Positions 41,028 to 48,968 of a stretch of DNA of 64,000 nt are shown piece by piece. Below the pieces are notes generated by a model. The model had not been told where the DNA came from. It was given only the letters and a program-made list of their open reading frames with translations, and did no database searches. Position 1 is the first letter of the stretch; each line of letters begins with the position of its first letter. Both the position numbers and the translations under genes were made by a program. The stretch comes from Bin87 sp965204905 (lineage in GTDB: Bacteria; Chloroflexota; Dehalococcoidia; Lucifugimonadales; UBA3495): positions 1,302,001-1,366,000 of the forward strand of contig OZ242042.1 of the NCBI GenBank assembly GCA_965204905.1. The letters run 5' to 3'.

Positions 41028-41360
41028 TCAGTGTGCGCTGTCGTCATGCAACGACGGTTCAATCAGCAGGCGCAGGTCCAGAGCGCGGGCGATTTTCAGC
41101 ACAGTTGCGAAGGACGGGTTGCCTCCGGTCGAGAGAGCCTTGTACAGCTCTTCCGGGGTCGTGCCCGCCGCTTTGGCCAGGTGGGCCATGTTTCGTTCCT
41201 GAACCTGCGCGATGTCGCCCAGCGCGGCGCGGATCATGCTGCCGTCGCCAGTGTCTTCCGCGACGGCGGCTTCCAAGTAATAGTGGATGTCCTCAGGAGT
41301 CTTCAGATAGTCGGACAGATTCCAGCGTTTCAATTCCTTTCCGGTGAGTTCCTCAACCAT
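41028..41360 (-). CDS. HigA-like addiction-module antidote
   Basis: 110 residues. A short N-terminal lead (LSDYLKTPEDIHYYLEAAVAE) is followed by a Cro/C1-type helix-turn-helix: MAHLAKAAGTTPEELYKALS and NPSFATVLKIARALDLRL. This arrangement matches the TIGR02684-type antidote family, which partners TIGR02683-type RelE-fold toxins. It lies 6 bases downstream of such a toxin gene, in the toxin-first order normal for this type. Likely represses its own operon. Confidence 0.88.
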   Translation of the reverse strand: MVEELTGKELKRWNLSDYLKTPEDIHYYLEAAVAEDTGDGSMIRAALGDIAQVQERNMAHLAKAAGTTPEELYKALSTGGNPSFATVLKIARALDLRLLIEPSLHDDSAH

Positions 41361-41366
41361 CGCGTA

Positions 41367-41660
41367 TCACCTCCATTCCTGCGCCAGTTCTTTGGCTCGG
41401 CTGATGTCGCGTTCCTGGCTGTCCTTGTCGCCCCCGTAGAGCATGACGATCATGGTGGGACCGCGTCGGAGGAAGTAGAGCCGATAGCCCGGCCCATAGT
41501 GGATACGCATTTCGGATACGCCGTCGCCCACTGGGGCAACATCGCCGAAGTTGCCTTCCGTGGCCCGCTGCAGACGAAACTGGATTCTGCCTACGGCCCG
41601 CCGGTCGCGCAGGCGACGCAACCACCGCTCGAATTCCGGGGTCACCTGGACTTCGATCAT
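41367..41660 (-). CDS. RelE/HigB-like toxin
   Basis: 97 residues. Motifs FERWLRRLRDRRAVGRIQFRL, YGPGYRLYFLRRG and MLYGGDKDSQERDISRAKEL fit the TIGR02683 (phage-derived Gp49/HigB) RelE-superfamily toxin. These act as mRNA interferases or ribosome-dependent nucleases. The GYRLYF strand and GGDKxxQ motif are intact, so it may be active. It is co-transcribed with the antidote. Confidence 0.88.
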   Translation of the reverse strand: MIEVQVTPEFERWLRRLRDRRAVGRIQFRLQRATEGNFGDVAPVGDGVSEMRIHYGPGYRLYFLRRGPTMIVMLYGGDKDSQERDISRAKELAQEWR

Positions 41661-41739
41661 GCTGGCATTGTAGCTCTGTATCTACGGTTATGCCAGCAGA
41701 CCGCAATCGCGGATAAGGATGGTGCAGCAGTCCTTACGC

Positions 41740-43566
41740 TTACTGGCAAAACTCCAGGCCAAGCCGATGCAAGTCGTTCACCACTACCGTCTGTAATCCC
41801 GGCGGTACGCACCCCGTCAACTGGTTGCCTCCTAATTGCAGAAGCCACAGTTCCGAGAGGCTGCCCAGCTCTGCCGGAATCGCTCCGGTCAGCAGGTTGT
41901 CATACAGGAACAGCCGCTCTACGTTTGTGAGTTGACCCAGCTCTGCCGGGATCTCCCCGGTCAGAAGGTTTTTCGAAAGACTCATGAAGGCCAAGTTTGA
42001 GAGAGCGCTCAACTCCACCGGTATAGGTCCACTCAGTGCGTTCCTGCTCAGGGCAAGTTGTTCCAGGTTTGAAAGATCTCCCAACGTGATAGGTATCACG
42101 CCATTCAGGCGGTTCCCATCGAGGTCCAGTCTTTTTAGGTTTGATAAATCGCCGAGCTCCGCCGGGATCGGTCCGTCCAATTGATTGTAATCCAACTCCA
42201 ACCGCTCCAGATTGGAAAGATTCCCCAACTCAGAAGGTATCGCGTCGCTCAGCTGATTGCCACCGAGGTACAACTCTTCTAGGTTCGAAAGGTTGCCCAA
42301 TTCCGCCGGAATCGCTCCGCTGAACTGGTTGAAACTGGCGTTGAGATACGTCAAACCGTCGAGCATCCCTAGTGCTGTTGGAATTTCTCCGCTCAATTGG
42401 TTGTCATACAGGCGCAACCGTTCCAAGTTGGCAAGATTACCTAACTGAGCAGGAATGGGGCCGCTCAGTTCGTTGCCAAAAAGACGCATATCCTGCAAGT
42501 TAGACAGGTCGCCCAGTTTAGCGGGAATCGGACCGTTCAACTGGTTATTGCCAAGACTCAAGTAGGTCAGACTGGCGAGGTTGCCTAGCTCTGCCGGGAT
42601 CGGTCCGCTCAACTGGTTGCTGTATAGATCCAGCGATTCTAAGTTGGCTAGATTGCCCAACTCGATGGGGATCGTCCCGCTTAACCGGTTGTCATACAGG
42701 CTCAACTGTTCCAGGCTAATGAGGTTGCCCAGCTCTGCCGGTATCGGCCCGCTCAGCCGATTATCGTTTAGGCTCAGGCGGGTCAAGTTGGTGAGATTCC
42801 CCAGATCTCCCGGTATCGGCCCTTCTAACCGGTTTCCCCAGAGCCTGAGATTGGTCAAATCCGTCAGGTTGCCCAGTTCCGATGGTATGGGCCCGCTCAA
42901 CTGGTTGGAGTTGAGGTCCAGGGAGGTCAAGTTAGCCAAGTCACCTAATGATGCTGGAATTTCACCTTCCAACCGGTTGCGATACAGGCCAAGCCAAGTT
43001 ACGCAACCGTCTCTGCTGGCGCCTACCCCAACCCACGTGTCCACCGGGTAGTCGCTCAGCCAGTTGTCTTTCCTCAACCAATCGTCTCCGTCAGTGGCGT
43101 TGTAAAGTTCCACCAGCACGTCCCGGTCTCCGGCGCACGCCTCGCTGACACCAACCGCAAATGGACCAAACCACGACGGCGCCCATTGCGGTTCACTGTA
43201 GCGCGTCTCGCTGCTGGCTACTGTGAAATAGTAGGGTTCGCCCACCGTGAGGTTCTTCACCGTATAGGTAGTTTGACCTAGATTCTCAACGCTAGCCATT
43301 TGCATGGCATCCCGCCAGTCCCGTCCTTCACTGACCACCGCTCGGACATTGTCCGCAGTGGCCCAAGCGATACGATAAAATCCGGCCTCAGGTACTGCGT
43401 TCCAACTAACGATTACCTCGCCAGGGTTGTCGCCGTTTTCCACCGTCGGAGTATCGGGGGCGGCGAGTCCGCCGCCGTCCTGTGCTGTAACCGACGTCGT
43501 GCTTCCGCCGGCGATGGACAACGCGACAACTAGTAAAAGGGCAACCGCTATAGCTGGGTATTTCAT
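41740..43566 (-). CDS. secreted leucine-rich-repeat protein with FN3 domain
   Basis: 608 residues. A signal peptide (hydrophobic residues ~5-28, AxA-like site before QDGGG) is followed by a fibronectin type III domain (~40-130), a cap with two Cys, and 16 complete plus one partial leucine-rich repeats of 24 residues. The repeat consensus is LxLxxNxLxGxIPxELGxLxxL, the plant-specific class also found in some bacteria. The C-terminus closes with a Cys-bearing cap. ATG 43566 has AAGGAGGG 7 bases upstream. No sorting signal or membrane anchor is seen. Likely an extracellular binding protein; ligand unknown. Confidence 0.88.
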   Translation of the reverse strand: MKYPAIAVALLLVVALSIAGGSTTSVTAQDGGGLAAPDTPTVENGDNPGEVIVSWNAVPEAGFYRIAWATADNVRAVVSEGRDWRDAMQMASVENLGQTTYTVKNLTVGEPYYFTVASSETRYSEPQWAPSWFGPFAVGVSEACAGDRDVLVELYNATDGDDWLRKDNWLSDYPVDTWVGVGASRDGCVTWLGLYRNRLEGEIPASLGDLANLTSLDLNSNQLSGPIPSELGNLTDLTNLRLWGNRLEGPIPGDLGNLTNLTRLSLNDNRLSGPIPAELGNLISLEQLSLYDNRLSGTIPIELGNLANLESLDLYSNQLSGPIPAELGNLASLTYLSLGNNQLNGPIPAKLGDLSNLQDMRLFGNELSGPIPAQLGNLANLERLRLYDNQLSGEIPTALGMLDGLTYLNASFNQFSGAIPAELGNLSNLEELYLGGNQLSDAIPSELGNLSNLERLELDYNQLDGPIPAELGDLSNLKRLDLDGNRLNGVIPITLGDLSNLEQLALSRNALSGPIPVELSALSNLAFMSLSKNLLTGEIPAELGQLTNVERLFLYDNLLTGAIPAELGSLSELWLLQLGGNQLTGCVPPGLQTVVVNDLHRLGLEFCQ

Positions 43567-43657
43567 CAGGTCCCTCCTTGGGTGATGAAATTACACAGTC
43601 TCCTTCACATAATTAGCCATAGCCTTTTGTCTATGCACTTGCAACGTTACCGGTGAT

Positions 43658-44617
43658 TCATGCCCGGAAATGGGGCACGATGTCCTTGGCGATTACTTCC
43701 AGGTGGCGGCGGCGGTCTTCCCGGGGCGCCGCGATGCTGAAGACGATGTACCGCGCGCCGGCGTCGATGTATTCCTGCAACCGCTCGATGCACATTTTCG
43801 GGGTTCCCAGCAGGCAGTATCGCCGCACGATGCTGATGAATTCGCCGCCGTAGAGGTATTGATTTCCGAGGGCTTCCGCCGCCGTCCGCGCTGCCTGCTC
43901 TTCGGTGGGCGCGATGTTGATGTAGGGGAAGAACGCCCACTGGAACTCCGTGAGATCGCGCCCCGACTCGGCGGCGAACTCGCCAATTTTGGCCACGCTG
44001 TCCCGGTATCGCTCCGGACTGTAAAAGTACGGGAGCCAGCCGTCGCCATAGCGCACGGCCCGTCGCATTGCGGCGTCCCGGCGGCCGGCCACCCAAACCG
44101 GCGGGTGGGGCTTTTGGGCCGGCTTGGGGTTGATGGCGGCTTCATCCAGCGTGTAGTGCCGGCCCCGCATGGTCACCCCGTCCTCCGTCCACAAGCGGCG
44201 CAGCCCGTCCAGGCATTCGTCCGTGCGCCGGCCCCGGCCTCGGGTGTCGATACCGGCGTTCTCGTACTCCATGGGGAACTCGCCGCCCACGCCGACCCCC
44301 AGCGTCAGCCGTCCGCCGGATGCAATATCCAGCGTCGCCGTCATCCGCGCCAGCATCAGCGGATGATAGAACGGGGCCAAAACTACCGACGACAGGATAC
44401 GCATCCGTTCCGTGGCGCCGGCGGCCACTGCCAGCAGAGGCAACGCCGCGTGGGTCGGTCCGGGAGGCCGGCCGCGCATGAAATGCTCTCCCGCGCCCAT
44501 GTACTCAAAGCCCAGGTCTTCCATCAACCTGGCTTGCTCAACCGTGCGGTCTGCTGGGAGCGCCATGCTGGCCCCAAAATGCAGATCATTGTTATTGACC
44601 GATGTATTTGATGGCAT
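43658..44617 (-). CDS. LLM-class (luciferase-like) F420/FMN-dependent oxidoreductase
   Basis: 319 residues, TIM-barrel luciferase family. Motifs: EYMGAGEHFMRGRPPGPTH, LARMTATLDIASGGRLTLGVGVGG and HPPVWVAGRRDAAMRRAVRYGDGW. The conserved SGGRLxLGVG loop binds the flavin or deazaflavin phosphate. Cofactor and substrate cannot be settled from sequence; F420 is likely for this group. Stands alone, next to a dispersed palindromic repeat upstream. A second family member starts at the right edge of the window. Confidence 0.88.
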   Translation of the reverse strand: MPSNTSVNNNDLHFGASMALPADRTVEQARLMEDLGFEYMGAGEHFMRGRPPGPTHAALPLLAVAAGATERMRILSSVVLAPFYHPLMLARMTATLDIASGGRLTLGVGVGGEFPMEYENAGIDTRGRGRRTDECLDGLRRLWTEDGVTMRGRHYTLDEAAINPKPAQKPHPPVWVAGRRDAAMRRAVRYGDGWLPYFYSPERYRDSVAKIGEFAAESGRDLTEFQWAFFPYINIAPTEEQAARTAAEALGNQYLYGGEFISIVRRYCLLGTPKMCIERLQEYIDAGARYIVFSIAAPREDRRRHLEVIAKDIVPHFRA

Positions 44618-44650
44618 GGTTTCCCTGGTTTCCTCCGGAGGTGTTCGATG

Positions 44651-44736
44651 GTCATTGCGAGGAGCGAAAGCGACGCGGCAATCTCGTCAGGTCGATGCAG
44701 TACGCAACGAGATTGCTACGCTGCGCCCGCAATGAC
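44651..44736. repeat. GTCATTGCG...CGCAATGAC dispersed palindrome
   Basis: GTCATTGCG (44651-44659) and CGCAATGAC (44728-44736) form the outer arms. Inner arms GCAATCTCGT and ACGAGATTGC also pair. The core GAGGAGCGAAAGCGACGCGG is typical of this widespread repeat class in environmental bacterial genomes. It lies between divergent genes. Confidence 0.8.
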
Positions 44737-44853
44737 AGCAGGATAATATGAACGCTACTATATCACCCGGCAAATCCTGATTCTGACTACCCGGTGTTAT
44801 ACTTGAACTACGTAGCCATCCGACGCATTTCCCAAGGCCAGCCGAGCATCCTT

Positions 44854-45783
44854 ATGACTGTTCTCGTAACCGGCGCCACCGGGTTTTTGGGCCGCCACGT
44901 GGTCCAGCAGTTGCTTGAGACGAATCACGAAGTACGCGCCATGGTTCGTCGCCCAGGCAGCGAGAGCGTCTTTGCCACTCCGCCCACGGACGTCTGTTAT
45001 GGCAACGTAACCGATCCCGATGCCGTTATCGAAGCTTGCCGGGGGATCTCCGAGGTCATTCATCTGGTAGCCGTTATTCGCGGCGGCTCCGGCCAGTTCG
45101 ACGTCATCAACCGGCAGGGAACCGCCAACGTGGTCGCGGCCGCCAAGGAGGCCGGCTCGGTTCGCCGTTTTGTCCACCTCAGCGCCCTTGGCGCCGCCAA
45201 TGCTCCCCGGCTGCAATACCTCCATTCCAAGTGGCTGGGCGAACAGGAGGTGGTCAACAGCGGCCTACCCTACGCCATCATCCGGCCCTCGTTGATATTC
45301 GGGCCCGGTGATGAATTTACCAACGCCGTCGCTGCGTTGGTACGTTCGTCCCCCATAACGCCGGTCATCGGCTCCGGCAACAATCGTTTGCAGCCGATTC
45401 ACGTTGAGGATGTGGCCCGGTGCGTGGCGCAATCGCTGAGCGGCAACATACGCGGCAATAGAACCGTTGCAATCGGCGGCCCGGATCAGCTGTCCTACAA
45501 TGAGATTCTGCGCATAGTCGCCCGAACCATGGACCGCCGTCGCCTCCGGGTCAACGTTCCCATCTGGAAAATGCGGCTGCCCATCGCCATGATGGAGATG
45601 CTGACGCCGCGCCCGCCCATCAACCGCGCCATGCTGCAACTGATTACCCTGCGCAACGTGGCCGAACCTGACTCCGTTGACCGGGTATTTGGATTCCGTC
45701 CCCGTCCCTTTGACGGCAACATTGACCACGTCAGGGCGATGACGTTCGGTCAGGCCCTGCGCGCCAATCTTGGCCTGAGTTAA
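44854..45783 (+). CDS. NAD(P)-dependent epimerase/NDUFA9-like protein
   Basis: 309 residues from ATG 44854. The atypical short-chain dehydrogenase fold begins VLVTGATGFLGRHVVQQLL. Instead of a canonical YxxxK active site it has LQYLHSKWLGEQEVVNSGLPY, as in the NmrA/NDUFA9 group. In mitochondria NDUFA9 is a complex I accessory subunit; that role cannot be assumed here. A TATACT at 44799-44804 may be its -10. It precedes folC by 8 bases. Confidence 0.85.
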   Translation: MTVLVTGATGFLGRHVVQQLLETNHEVRAMVRRPGSESVFATPPTDVCYGNVTDPDAVIEACRGISEVIHLVAVIRGGSGQFDVINRQGTANVVAAAKEAGSVRRFVHLSALGAANAPRLQYLHSKWLGEQEVVNSGLPYAIIRPSLIFGPGDEFTNAVAALVRSSPITPVIGSGNNRLQPIHVEDVARCVAQSLSGNIRGNRTVAIGGPDQLSYNEILRIVARTMDRRRLRVNVPIWKMRLPIAMMEMLTPRPPINRAMLQLITLRNVAEPDSVDRVFGFRPRPFDGNIDHVRAMTFGQALRANLGLS

Positions 45784-45791
45784 TCGCGCCC

Positions 45792-47165
45792 ATGAACTAC
45801 CAGGACGCTATCGCCCGGCTGCTCTCCCTCGTTGACCACGAACGTAGCGCTCCCGCGTTGCCGCGCCAGAAGCGCATCTACGACCTGCGCAACGTGAGCA
45901 GTTTGCTTGATCGCATGGGCAATCCCCACCGTCGTCCGGGCATCGTCCACGTTGCCGGCACCAAGGGCAAGGGCAGCACCGCCGCCATGATTGAAGCGAT
46001 GCTCCGCGCCGCCGGATATTCCACCGGATTCTATTCTTCGCCGCATCTGCACTCTTTCTGCGAGCGCATCCGCCTTGATGGTGAGCCGGTTTCACCCGCC
46101 ACGTTCGCGGAATTGACCGCCTCCATCTGGCCGCACCACTTGGCGAATGCCGCCGACCCGGAGGCCGGCCCGGCGACTCTCTTTGAGTTCCTGACCGCCA
46201 TGGCTTTCCAGTGTTTCGCGGATAGCCGGACCGATTTCAGCGTCATAGAAGTTGGACTGGGCGGCCGGCTTGACGCCACCAACGTCGTCACTCCGGCGGT
46301 CAGCGTCATCACTCCGGTCAGCCTCGACCACACCGCCATCCTCGGCGACACCATCGGCGAAATAGCCGCCGATAAAGCCGGCATCATCAAGCCGGGCGTT
46401 CCGGTGGTGGTCGCTCCGCAATTTCCCGACGCTATGGCCGCTATCGAAACCGCCGCCACAGCTCAATCCGCCCCGCTGGTACCTGTTGCCGAGGCTGCGA
46501 GCTGTAGGGTTGGTTCAGTGTCCGCCGACGGCCAGGACATAACGATTCGCTCCGACCGCGACACCTACCATGTGCTATTGCCCTTGCTGGGTGATTTTCA
46601 GGGTTCCAACGCCGCTGTAGCGATAACTGCCGTGGAAACCCTGATTGACGCCGGGTATGATATCCGCCACGATGCTATCTGTGATGGGCTTTCCACCGTC
46701 CAATGGCCGGCGCGCCTGGAAGTCCTGCGCCGCGATCCGATTGTCGTCGCCGATGGCGCCCACAACGACCATTCCGTCGGCACCGTTCTGGCGACCTTGA
46801 AAGACAGCGTTCCCCACGAGAGGTTGACGGTAGTGGCCGGTTTCTCCCGGGACAAACGGGTGTCGGCCATGGTCGAGCTGCTGGCTCAACGCGCCGACCG
46901 CGTGATAGCCACCCGTTCCCGGCATCCCCGCTCCATGCGTCCCGCCGAAATTGTGGACGAGTTCTGCGGGCAGGGATGCAATGCCGTCGGCATAGCCGCG
47001 TATGACACCGTGAGCGATGCCGTCAACGCGGCGTGCGCCGACGCCGAACCGGGGGAGTTGGTTCTGATTACCGGCTCTCTCTTTGTTGCCGCGGAAGCCC
47101 GCGAAGCCATCCTTGATATTCCACCGGAAACCTACCCGGACCTCCTCCCGCCCGACCTTCGCTGA
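45792..47165 (+). CDS. folC: bifunctional folylpolyglutamate/dihydrofolate synthase
   Basis: 457 residues. Mur-ligase-type enzyme adding Glu to folates. ATP loop HVAGTKGKGSTAAMIEAML, then VIEVGLGGRLDATNVV, TPVSLDHTAILGDTIGEIAADKAGI and VVADGAHNDHSV. The carbamylated-Lys region and C-terminal Rossmann-like domain are complete. Adjacent to the second fabF gene, which begins 26 bases later. Confidence 0.94.
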   Translation: MNYQDAIARLLSLVDHERSAPALPRQKRIYDLRNVSSLLDRMGNPHRRPGIVHVAGTKGKGSTAAMIEAMLRAAGYSTGFYSSPHLHSFCERIRLDGEPVSPATFAELTASIWPHHLANAADPEAGPATLFEFLTAMAFQCFADSRTDFSVIEVGLGGRLDATNVVTPAVSVITPVSLDHTAILGDTIGEIAADKAGIIKPGVPVVVAPQFPDAMAAIETAATAQSAPLVPVAEAASCRVGSVSADGQDITIRSDRDTYHVLLPLLGDFQGSNAAVAITAVETLIDAGYDIRHDAICDGLSTVQWPARLEVLRRDPIVVADGAHNDHSVGTVLATLKDSVPHERLTVVAGFSRDKRVSAMVELLAQRADRVIATRSRHPRSMRPAEIVDEFCGQGCNAVGIAAYDTVSDAVNAACADAEPGELVLITGSLFVAAEAREAILDIPPETYPDLLPPDLR

Positions 47166-47190
47166 TTCTTCATCCAGGCAAAGTAAACCC

Positions 47191-48441
47191 ATGACTTCTG
47201 ATCAACGCCGCCGCGTGGTCGTCACCGGCCTCGGCGCCATTACCCCCCTCGGCCTCACCGCCGGTGAGTTCTGGCAAAACCTACTCGCCGGGCAGTCCGG
47301 CATCGGCCCTATGACCCTGTGCGACCCGACCGACTATCCTTGTCGGATCGCCGGCCAGGCCGACGACTTCAACCCCGGCGATTACATTGGCAGCCGGGAG
47401 GCTCGCCGCATGGCTCGCTTTTCCCAACTGGCCGTTGCCGCCGCAATGCAGGCCGTGTCCAATGCCGGCTTGGACATCGCCAGTGAAGATCCTTACCGCG
47501 TGGGCGTCTTGCTTGGCAACGGCAACGGCGGGTTCCCGACCCTGGAGGAGAACTGCCGCATCCTGGCCGACCGGGGCGGTATGCGGATGTCGCCCTTCTT
47601 CTTCCCGATGGTACTGCCCAACATGGCGGCGGCAAACGTGAGCCAATACGTGGGGGCGCACGGCTATAATTCCACCGCTACCACCGCCTGCGCCGCGTCC
47701 AATAATGCCATCGGCGAGGCGTTGCAGGCTATTCGTCACGGTTTGGCCGACGTCATGCTGGCCGGCGGCGCGGAGGCCGGCATCAGCCAACTCGGTCTAG
47801 CAGGGTTCGCGGTGATGCGGGCCCTCAGCACCCGCAACGACGAACCCCAGCGCGCCAGCCGTCCTTTCGACGCTGAACGGGACGGTTTCGTACCGGCGGA
47901 AGGGGCCGGTGTCCTGGTGCTTGAGGAGCGGGAACGCGCCATATCTCGCGGCGCTACCATCCTGTGCGAGCTTTCCGGGTTCGGAGCCACTGCTGACGCC
48001 GGCCACCTGGTGCAGCCCCAGGAATCCGGCGCCAGCGCCGCCCGCGCCATGTCCAACGCGATCAGCGACGCTGGGCTGCAACCCTCGGACGTTCATTACA
48101 TAAATGCCCACGGAACTTCCACTCCCTTGAACGATGCCGTAGAAACCGTTGCCATCAAGCGATTGTTCGGCGACGATGCCTATCGCATCCCGATCAGCAG
48201 CACCAAGAGCATGATCGGCCATTCACTGGGGGCTTCGGGCGCGCTGGAAGCGGTGGCCTGCGTCAGCACCATCGTTGACCAGAAAATTCACCCCACCGTC
48301 AACTACGAGCGCCCGGATCCCGAATGCGACCTGGACTACGTTCCCAATGTGGCCCGCAGCACGGTTGTTTCAACGGCGCTTTCCAACGCCTTCGGATTCG
48401 GCGGGCAGAACGCCTGCTTGATCTTCCGCCGGCATCCGTAA
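47191..48441 (+). CDS. fabF: beta-ketoacyl-ACP synthase II, copy 2
   Basis: 416 residues from ATG 47191; a longer frame back to 47083 overlaps folC and is unlikely. Catalytic C167 in STATTACAASNNAIGE, H307 in INAHGTSTPLND and H344 in STKSMIGHSLGASGA, with K339. The nucleophile context is the canonical TACAA type, unlike the copy at 33907. Either this is the housekeeping enzyme or the two share duties; expression data would be needed. A strong hairpin follows the stop. Confidence 0.93.
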   Translation: MTSDQRRRVVVTGLGAITPLGLTAGEFWQNLLAGQSGIGPMTLCDPTDYPCRIAGQADDFNPGDYIGSREARRMARFSQLAVAAAMQAVSNAGLDIASEDPYRVGVLLGNGNGGFPTLEENCRILADRGGMRMSPFFFPMVLPNMAAANVSQYVGAHGYNSTATTACAASNNAIGEALQAIRHGLADVMLAGGAEAGISQLGLAGFAVMRALSTRNDEPQRASRPFDAERDGFVPAEGAGVLVLEERERAISRGATILCELSGFGATADAGHLVQPQESGASAARAMSNAISDAGLQPSDVHYINAHGTSTPLNDAVETVAIKRLFGDDAYRIPISSTKSMIGHSLGASGALEAVACVSTIVDQKIHPTVNYERPDPECDLDYVPNVARSTVVSTALSNAFGFGGQNACLIFRRHP

Positions 48442-48455
48442 CCCATCTCGCATAG

Positions 48456-48492
48456 AAGAACGCCGGAGTCCTGGACGAACCCCGGCGTTCTT
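48456..48492. terminator. bidirectional hairpin between convergent genes
   Basis: AAGAACGCCGG (48456-48466) and CCGGCGTTCTT (48482-48492) form an 11-bp stem with a 15-base loop. It lies between fabF (plus) and the SWIM gene (minus). A proper U-tract is lacking, though the stem itself ends in TTCTT. Confidence 0.65.
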
Positions 48493-48514
48493 GAATCGGA
48501 TCGGACATCCCGGA

Positions 48515-48772
48515 TCAGACGGCGGCTTCTTCCGTCTCCGCCTGCCTCGCCAGCATCTCGTCGAGCATACGCTGCAAGGCCATGGTGTGGCTGCATACCC
48601 GGCGAGTTGCGAAAAACGCGCACTCGCATCGCCAGTCGCCATCGTGATATCGCACCCGGTACGTGTTGTGGTTGCCGACGAATGAGGCTTCAAACGTGTG
48701 AATCTTCACCCGGTCCGGTTCCTCGGCGTACTTGCGCGCTTTGTCAACCTTGCCAATGTAGCTCGAGCTCAT
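48515..48772 (-). CDS. small SWIM zinc-finger protein
   Basis: 85 residues. The SWIM motif is WRCECAFFATRRVCSHTMAL (CxCx8CxH). Upstream is a beta-rich lead-in (EASFVGNHNTYRVRYHDGD) typical of SWIM domains. No helicase or MuDR-type domain is attached, so it is a stand-alone finger of unknown partner. ATG 48772; the C-terminus is a Glu/Ala-rich helix. Confidence 0.85.
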   Translation of the reverse strand: MSSSYIGKVDKARKYAEEPDRVKIHTFEASFVGNHNTYRVRYHDGDWRCECAFFATRRVCSHTMALQRMLDEMLARQAETEEAAV

Positions 48773-48887
48773 TTCTACCCCCGTAGCGTTATCAGGCGGC
48801 CGATGTCATCGCCGCCCGTACCATGAATGTTACCGACATCCGACGCCAATAGCAAATGCCTCCGGTTCCCGTGACTGTCGGCATTTC

Positions 48888-48916
48888 TTGACTTTGCCCG
48901 CCGCCATCACTACGAT
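48888..48916 (+). promoter_or_regulatory. sigma70-type promoter of rny
   Basis: TTGACT (48888-48893) and TACGAT (48911-48916) with 17-base spacing. The rny ATG at 48969 follows after a ~45-base leader with AGGAGG. Confidence 0.65.
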
Positions 48917-48968
48917 AAATGCAGGGCAAAACATCCCGGGCATAGCCCGGACGGCATTAGGAGGTTCT

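Noticed and set aside
48456..48492. Classical rho-independent terminator with U-tract
   Set aside because: The stem is strong, but the U-run is missing on both strands, so I list it only as a terminator-like hairpin.
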